Assembly (NCBI GenBank): GCA_964384465.1
Contig: CAYLLT010000014.1
Coordinates: 7,980 to 71,979, forward strand
Origin: CAYLLT01 sp964384465
GTDB lineage: Bacteria > Planctomycetota > Phycisphaerae > UBA1845 > PWPN01
Reading direction: 5' to 3'
Length of the DNA stretch: 64,000 nt
In this document: piece after piece, positions 58,757-64,000 of the stretch
Numbering within the stretch: position 1 is the first letter of the stretch
Layout of the letters: the number at the start of each line of letters is the position of its first letter
Made by a program: the position numbers and the translations under genes
Notes under the pieces: generated by a model
Seen by the model: the letters and a program-made list of their open reading frames with translations, nothing else
What the model was told of the DNA's origin: nothing
Database searches by the model: none

Positions 58757-60511
58757 ATGATGGTATCTAACTCGTCCAGACGCTTCAGACAATCGATCTT
58801 CGTGTCCCCCACCCTCCGGGTGGGCCACCCAGCGCTGCGCACTTTGGTGTTGATACTCGCGCTGTTAAGCAGCAGCGGGTGTGCTGTCAGAACTATCCCC
58901 CTCTATCAGCGCGTCGAAGAGACCATGACCAACGAGACGAAGTTCGCCAATCTCTTCACCGAGACCGAGCTGCGGCTCGACGTGGCCGCGCCGGCGGGTA
59001 GAAAGCTCGGATCTTCCTTCACGTGGTACGGCTTCCACGACGGCGACGGCGCGGGGCATCAGGTCGGCAAAGTCTGGAAGTTCCGCCTGCTCTTCGATCA
59101 TCCCGGCACGTGGACGGTCAACGCCGGTTTCTACGTGCCCGGCACTTCCACGTCCAATGGACCATCGCGCACCTTCAGCTACGAGGTGTCTGCGAGGAAA
59201 GCGCCGGGCCGGCACGGTCACGTCCGCGTCGATCCGCAGAATTATTGGCGTCTGCGCTGCGACGACGGTACGCCGTGGGTGCCGTTCAACGTGCTCAGTT
59301 CGGGTCTGCTGAATCGGAACCATGCCGTCGCGAGACAGTGGCTGGACGAATATTCCCGCCGCGGCATCGACGCGATGGCGGTGCGCTTTCACGGCGAGCC
59401 CGAGGGGGATGACCCCGCGCGATTTCACTTCCTGCTGAGCGACGGCGCCCCCGGCACAAGTTGGCCGGCCGCCGGCGCCGACGGTTTCGACTACACACGA
59501 TTCGACGTGTCGACCTGGCGCTACAACGAACAGACGCTGGCCCACGCCGAATCCCGTGGCGTCAGGCTGTCGATCTGGTTCGGCATGAGCGGCATGAACC
59601 GCCAGTACAAGAGCTACGGCCCGATGGACAACCCCGACGATGCGACGCTGGGGCCGAAGCAGAAGCTGTTCATCCGGTATTTCCTGGCCCGCTGGGCGCC
59701 GTACGCGCTGTGGTGGCACTGGTCGGTGGACAGCGAGTACGAGGAAAATGGCGACGGCGCGCTCCCCCGGCTGCGGACGTATGCGATTGAAATGCAGGCG
59801 GCGAATCCGTGGAAGACGATGCTCACCACGCACGTGCTGCACAACTGGACGCCGGGCGATGCGCTGGAGCTCGACCTGGCGACGATTCAACGACGCGTCG
59901 CGGATACCGATGACGGCGCGACCGATTGCCGCAAGTTCATAACCGACAATCTCATGTACGGCCGGCCGGTGTACAACGCCGAGGGCGTCTGGCGGATGTC
60001 CGATATGACGCGGTCGCGCGTCGCGACGTGGGCCCACCTGATGGCCGGCGGGTTCAGTTGCATCGCCCACATGGGGCCGCGTCGCGGCCATCGGCTGGGC
60101 GGTTCATGGGCCGTGACCTGGGAGTATTTCAATCCGCGAGGCAAGGAGGACGCCGTCGAGATCGGCTGGCTGGCGCGATTCTTCAATCATACCCCCGGCA
60201 TCGACATCAGCCGCTGCGTGCCGCACAACGAGTTGACGCGCGTCGATGGGGGGAATCTCGCACTGTGCCTGGCCGAGCCGGGGGAGAGTTATTTTGTCTG
60301 GGCCGATCGCGGCGGGGTGACCCGGCTCGACCTGTCGAACACCACTGGAAGATACACTGTGACGCGCTACCGCTGCACGGACCTGTCGCATCCCGTTTCG
60401 CTGCCCGACGCTGCCGGCGGCGGACAAGCGAATCTCGGCGCCACACCTACCACCGGCTTCGGGAACGATTACCTCTTTGTCGTCAGGCAACCGCCCCGCG
60501 GAGACAAATAA
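58757..60511 (+). CDS. Lipoprotein DUF5060/DUF4038-type glycosidase (paralogue)
   Basis: The protein is a paralogue of the enzyme at 55589-57493, with long identical blocks such as GFHDG(D/N)G, SIWFG(M/I)SGMNRQY and VDSEYEE. It differs at both ends: it has a lipobox (LALLSSSGC, Cys42) and no dockerin-like tail. So it should be attached to a membrane while the other is released or bound by the tail. Part of the N-terminal region (SPTLRVGHPALRT) is encoded by palindromic repeat DNA. Substrate is unknown. Confidence 0.82.
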   Translation: MMVSNSSRRFRQSIFVSPTLRVGHPALRTLVLILALLSSSGCAVRTIPLYQRVEETMTNETKFANLFTETELRLDVAAPAGRKLGSSFTWYGFHDGDGAGHQVGKVWKFRLLFDHPGTWTVNAGFYVPGTSTSNGPSRTFSYEVSARKAPGRHGHVRVDPQNYWRLRCDDGTPWVPFNVLSSGLLNRNHAVARQWLDEYSRRGIDAMAVRFHGEPEGDDPARFHFLLSDGAPGTSWPAAGADGFDYTRFDVSTWRYNEQTLAHAESRGVRLSIWFGMSGMNRQYKSYGPMDNPDDATLGPKQKLFIRYFLARWAPYALWWHWSVDSEYEENGDGALPRLRTYAIEMQAANPWKTMLTTHVLHNWTPGDALELDLATIQRRVADTDDGATDCRKFITDNLMYGRPVYNAEGVWRMSDMTRSRVATWAHLMAGGFSCIAHMGPRRGHRLGGSWAVTWEYFNPRGKEDAVEIGWLARFFNHTPGIDISRCVPHNELTRVDGGNLALCLAEPGESYFVWADRGGVTRLDLSNTTGRYTVTRYRCTDLSHPVSLPDAAGGGQANLGATPTTGFGNDYLFVVRQPPRGDK

Positions 60512-60547
60512 TACGGATTTCGTCTTGAACCCGCTCGTGGGTCTGAT

Positions 60548-60573
60548 CCGAGCTGCGACCGTAGGGGAGCGGT
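60548..60573. repeat. Family B repeat, single arm
   Basis: The segment ccgagctgcgaccgtagggg and the following agcggt match one arm of the perfect element at 35202 with two changes. It stands between the glycosidase and the toxin-antitoxin genes. Confidence 0.65.
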
Positions 60574-60623
60574 ATTCATTAGCCGGTGAGCATCCAACCC
60601 GTGCGTTTTTAAGGGTTTTTCGT

Positions 60624-60629
60624 TATAAT
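60624..60629 (+). promoter_or_regulatory. -10 box (TATAAT) of the PIN toxin-antitoxin pair
   Basis: A perfect TATAAT box lies within the imperfect palindrome cgttataatatgaacg (60621-60636), just before the Shine-Dalgarno GAGGTGA of the antitoxin gene. The palindrome could be the autoregulatory operator. No clear -35 box is seen. Confidence 0.45.
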
Positions 60630-60648
60630 ATGAACGAAGAGGTGATAC

Positions 60649-60930
60649 ATGAGCACAACCGTACACACCACTGAAACGCCCGTTACACTCCGTCTCTCAG
60701 AACGTGCGCGGGCCAAGCTCGCCGAGCAAGCCGCTAACAGCGGGCAGGACATTTCCGCCGTCGCGTCCGACCTCATTGAGCACGCCGTGACCCGCCCTTC
60801 GATTGCCGAAATCATGGCCCCCGTGCGGCAGCAGGTAGCCGAGAGCGGAATGAGCGTCGAGGAGCTTGACGACTTCCTTCGAGGCGAGCTTGAAGCCCAC
60901 CGACGGGACAAGAAAGCGAAGTCCGCGTGA
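60649..60930 (+). CDS. Antitoxin-like ribbon-helix-helix protein
   Basis: The 93-residue protein has a TPVTLRLSERARAKLAEQAANSGQDISAVASDLIEHAV segment typical of RHH DNA-binding antitoxins. An acidic/basic C-terminus (EELDDFLRGELEAHRRDKKAKSA) follows. It overlaps a PIN-domain gene by 4 bases and has its own promoter and GAGGTGA ribosome-binding site. Confidence 0.8.
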   Translation: MSTTVHTTETPVTLRLSERARAKLAEQAANSGQDISAVASDLIEHAVTRPSIAEIMAPVRQQVAESGMSVEELDDFLRGELEAHRRDKKAKSA

Positions 60931-61409
60931 ACGCCCCGCTCGCCGTCTACGACACGATGGTTTTATTGCAAGCCGCCATTCATCCCGAACGGCGGTATAC
61001 GACCATCGAAGCCGTCGAAGATAAGCGGCTGACCCTCTGCACCAGTCCGGAGCTTGTTGCCGAGGTCCGGGACGTAATGACACGCCCGTCTCTCGCGGCG
61101 AAGTTCCCCGCCCTCACGCCCGAGCGTGTCGCTCACTTCCTTGATAATGTGAACGCTGTCGCAACGTCTTTCTCCGAAGTGTCTGACGCCTTCACCTGGC
61201 CGCAGCATCCCGACGACGACCATTTGTTTAACTTGGCCATTCACGCCAAGGCCAAGTACCTCGTCACGTGGGAAGCGCGTATTCTCAAGCTCGCGACCGA
61301 CACAACACCGGCGGCGGACCTGCTCCGCCGGTTGGCACCGGACCTGGTAATCATCACACCGAAGGAATTGGCCGACACGCTTAAACCAGCCGAGAGCGAG
61401 CACGAATGA
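60927..61409 (+). CDS. PIN-domain toxin (VapC-like, COG1569 type)
   Basis: The 160-residue protein begins with GTG in a 4-base overlap. PIN acidic residues are visible: Asp in LAVYDTMVLLQA (the usual second position for Mg2+ binding), Glu in ELVAEVRDVM, and Asp in PDDDHLFNLAIHAKAKYLVT. Such proteins cleave RNA, often tRNA. The COG1569 subgroup is putative, and this pair lies alone between glycosidase and metal-protein genes. Confidence 0.8.
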   Translation: MNAPLAVYDTMVLLQAAIHPERRYTTIEAVEDKRLTLCTSPELVAEVRDVMTRPSLAAKFPALTPERVAHFLDNVNAVATSFSEVSDAFTWPQHPDDDHLFNLAIHAKAKYLVTWEARILKLATDTTPAADLLRRLAPDLVIITPKELADTLKPAESEHE

Positions 61410-61424
61410 TGCCTCACATCCCGA

Positions 61425-62393
61425 CTACTTCTCCGCCTTGAGCTTGTCCGCGTCAATCTGAATGTGCTGCATTTGCAGGCTGGCCACGTATTTGGCGGGG
61501 TTGGCGGTCATTTTGCCCTTGCAATCGGAGCAGCAGAAGTAAACCTTCCGGCCATCCGCGAGCTCCAGGAAGGCCTTGGGGCTGATCTCCTCGCCTGAGA
61601 CCGGACACAGCGTTTGGTACGCGTATGAGCCGGAGAGCTTCGCGGCGTGCTTGGCCGGGTCTTTCTCGTAGCCCTCCTTGCAATGCTCGCAGCAGAAGTA
61701 GACCTTCTCGCCGCCCTTGTCCGTGAACTGCTTCACGTCCACCGGCTTGCCCGAGAGCGGGCACGTGACCTGAACGCGGTCCATGGCCGCGAGCGCCTTG
61801 CGCTGCTCGGCCACCTGCTCTTTGTACTTGGCGGCGTCGGCCGAATACTTTTTCGGACAGCCGTTGCAACAGAAGTACACCGCCCCGTCATCGCTCATCA
61901 CCTTGATCGACAAATCCGCCGGCTTGCCCGAAATCGGACATTTCGGCAAATCGAGATACGTGTAGGTCGCCGCCAGCTTGTCCTTAAACTTGGCCGGCTC
62001 CGCCTTATATTTGCCCGCGCAGCCGTTGCAGCAGAAGTAGACCTTCTTCCCTTCGCTCTCGACGAAGGCCTCCTTGTTGATCGGCTTGCCGGAGAGCGGG
62101 CAGGTCTCCTGGACCTTCGGATAATGTGCGAGTACGGCACGCTGCGCCGCTACCTGCTCTTTGTACTTGTCCGCGTCGGCCTCGAACTTCTTCGGGCAGC
62201 CATCGCAGCAGAAGAAGACGGGCCCTTCGGGCGTCATGGTCTTGTTCGCGAGACCGGCCGGCTTGCCGGACACCGGGCAGAGCAGCCCCGCCGCCGATTT
62301 GCCCTTACCCGCGTCGGCCTTCTCCTCCGCGTAAATCAATCCCCCGATACCCAGGACCAGGGCCAAAGCAATGCACCACCGGCTTGCACACAT
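61425..62393 (-). CDS. Secreted protein of five tandem YHS/TRASH-like metal-binding modules
   Basis: The 322-residue protein has a signal peptide (MCASRWCIALALVLGIGGLIYA). It then has five units of about 55 residues, each with a first motif C-P-(V/L/I)-S-G-(K/E) and a second F-C-C-x-x-C (VFFCCDGC, VYFCCNGC twice, VYFCCEHC, VYFCCSDC). Modules 1 and 3 share CPKK..ADA.KYKEQVA.QR, while 2, 4 and 5 share a different pattern (K(V)YFCC..C...Y). Two-module duplication is likely. YHS/TRASH domains bind metals such as copper; the exported location points to metal capture in the periplasm. Confidence 0.85.
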   Translation of the reverse strand: MCASRWCIALALVLGIGGLIYAEEKADAGKGKSAAGLLCPVSGKPAGLANKTMTPEGPVFFCCDGCPKKFEADADKYKEQVAAQRAVLAHYPKVQETCPLSGKPINKEAFVESEGKKVYFCCNGCAGKYKAEPAKFKDKLAATYTYLDLPKCPISGKPADLSIKVMSDDGAVYFCCNGCPKKYSADAAKYKEQVAEQRKALAAMDRVQVTCPLSGKPVDVKQFTDKGGEKVYFCCEHCKEGYEKDPAKHAAKLSGSYAYQTLCPVSGEEISPKAFLELADGRKVYFCCSDCKGKMTANPAKYVASLQMQHIQIDADKLKAEK

Positions 62394-62576
62394 AGCGAAC
62401 TCCTTTCGTGAATGAGTCGTCGGCTACCCTCTCCTGCCGGGCGCACGCCGAACACCCGTTGGACGCCACACCCCCGGTTCTTCTTCAGGAGAAGCCCGAA
62501 TGGGCACCGATTATACTAGCCCGTGAGCAAACTCAATAGAGCCGTCGGATGCCCCCGTTCTCATATCCTTTCCCGC

Positions 62577-63555
62577 TCATGGGTTCCGAGAGAAATAGTC
62601 CCACACCATGTATACCTTGGTCTCGTTGCCGTTGATCCCGCCGTAGCTCCAGGGGCGGACGGGGGTGAGGCCGGCCGCGTGGATCTTCCCCTGCGGATCG
62701 ACCACCCGCCTGGCGTGAAAGTCGCCGTAAAGGACGTTGTAGCTCCGAAGGTGATAGCCTTCATAGATCCGGTGATCGCCCTCGTACTCCGATGCGAAAT
62801 ATCCGTCCGAGACCAATGCGTGAACGGTATGTTTGCCGCGCGACGCCATCGGAAACGGTCCGAGGAAGGAGGGGTCCGGCTCCGCGGGATCATTCAGGTA
62901 CATCCAGTAGGGATACTCCTGGGCCGGCGGAACGTTCCCGTAGCGCACGCTGTCCTCGGGATACATCTCGCTGCCGGCATCGCGGGGAGACTTGGCCGGG
63001 AACACGGGCAGCGCATAACCGTAGGAACTGAAAGGCGAGCCCGGAAAGTCGTGCGCGTTCCAGTACTGTGGATCTCCGCGCAGGGGATGCCGGTAGCGCT
63101 GTAGGAACGTGGCCTCGCCGTTATACCCGTTGCGGTCGATCGCCTTGTTGTTCGGGCAGTAGAACATGGCGGGCGTGGCGCCGATGTACTTGGGGTACAG
63201 CAGCCCGATGTTCACGACGGCCCAGTTGTGCATCTCCGGCTTGCCGTATCCCAGGTAATACTTGCCCTCCATCAGCGAGAAACGGAACGATCCGGCCCAG
63301 GGCAGGACCGTCTTGTTGTCGCCCGAGTAACCGGAGAACCCGATGCCCTGCTGCTTGAGGTTGGAGAGGCAAACGGCCGCCCTGGACTGTTCGCGCGCGC
63401 GGGCCAGGGAGGGAAGCAGTATCGCCATTATCAGCGCAATAATCCCTACGACGACCAGCACTTCGATGAGTGTGAAGGCGGCCCGTCCATGAAGTTGACG
63501 CCGCTCCAACGAGACAGCGCTGTCCGGCCCTGTCGATGCATGCGGTACCATCGAT

Positions 63556-63569
<14 letters not shown>
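62577..63569 (-). CDS. Prepilin-type N-terminal domain protein (pseudopilin)
   Basis: The 330-residue protein has AAFTLIEVLVVVGIIALIMAIL and SLARAREQSRAAVC, the H-X9-DG type pseudopilin pattern with leader cleavage after the FTLIE start. A large globular domain follows with CPNNKAIDRN, YGYALPVFPA and YNVLYGDFHARRV. The ATG at 63569 overlaps the NtrC stop by 14 bases; the in-frame ATG at 63551 would avoid this. The gap 62394-62576 on its 3' side shows no recognised feature. Confidence 0.9.

Positions 63570-64000
<431 letters not shown>

Overview
The window is about 64 kb of GC-rich DNA from a Gram-negative-type bacterium. I think it comes from a Planctomycetota lineage, probably Phycisphaerae-like; that is inference from gene style, since there is no rRNA here. 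The signs are: two one-off pseudopilins with a FTLIE(I/V)LVVV start followed by an SRARE-type motif; secreted proteins that end in a dockerin-like calcium-loop tail (DFDxDGDxD...); a membrane protein with a CPxCxYSLxGL zinc ribbon; many lipoproteins; an outer-membrane barrel and Lnt/Mla envelope genes; and abundant short palindromic repeats between genes.

Layout. 0-7.4 kb: end of a GH36-like glycosidase, a cytochrome c and pseudopilin pair, an outer-membrane barrel, a large secreted Ig/dockerin-like protein and an atypical signal peptidase. 7.4-12.6 kb: a minus-strand catabolic cluster (DHDPS-family lyase, SDR dehydrogenase, ceramidase-like hydrolase, sodium symporter). 12.7-20.7 kb: tgt-yajC; then LD-carboxypeptidase, a Tat-exported TIM-barrel protein, tadA, a methyltransferase, a lipoprotein hydrolase and a glycosyltransferase. 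20.8-29.3 kb: moeA, lnt, a HEAT-repeat lipoprotein and the cell-elongation set mreD-mrdA-rodA. 29.5-35.2 kb: housekeeping genes tpiA, secG, yicC, gmk, rpoZ and a coaBC split into coaC and coaB. Two toxin-antitoxin modules sit inside this conserved block. 35.3-44.4 kb: an unknown protein, two tandem VKOR-thioredoxin fusions, purQ, a zinc-ribbon membrane protein, hslU and a FAD oxidoreductase. 44.7-50.5 kb: a small lipoprotein, then an overlapping operon of an RsbW-like kinase, a STAS protein and MlaE, MlaF and MlaD, followed by cinA. 50.5-55.5 kb: a 49-residue small protein, an aldehyde dehydrogenase, ychF and a GH3-family acyl-adenylate enzyme. 55.6-64 kb: a paralogous pair of DUF5060-type glycosidases around a lipoprotein, a PIN toxin-antitoxin pair, a secreted protein of five tandem YHS/TRASH-like metal modules, a second pseudopilin and the end of an NtrC-type activator.

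The most notable points are: (i) the kinase-STAS-Mla operon, which suggests phosphorylation-controlled lipid transport; (ii) a ParDE-type module with its own promoter and operator lying between the two halves of CoaBC and overlapping coaB by 4 bp; (iii) a palindromic repeat element that has inserted in frame inside lnt; (iv) a signal peptidase lacking the usual catalytic lysine, plus a 12-codon relic of a second copy; (v) the five-module YHS protein. No tRNA, rRNA, CRISPR array or complete insertion sequence was recognised. All calls come from reading the sequence; no database search was run.
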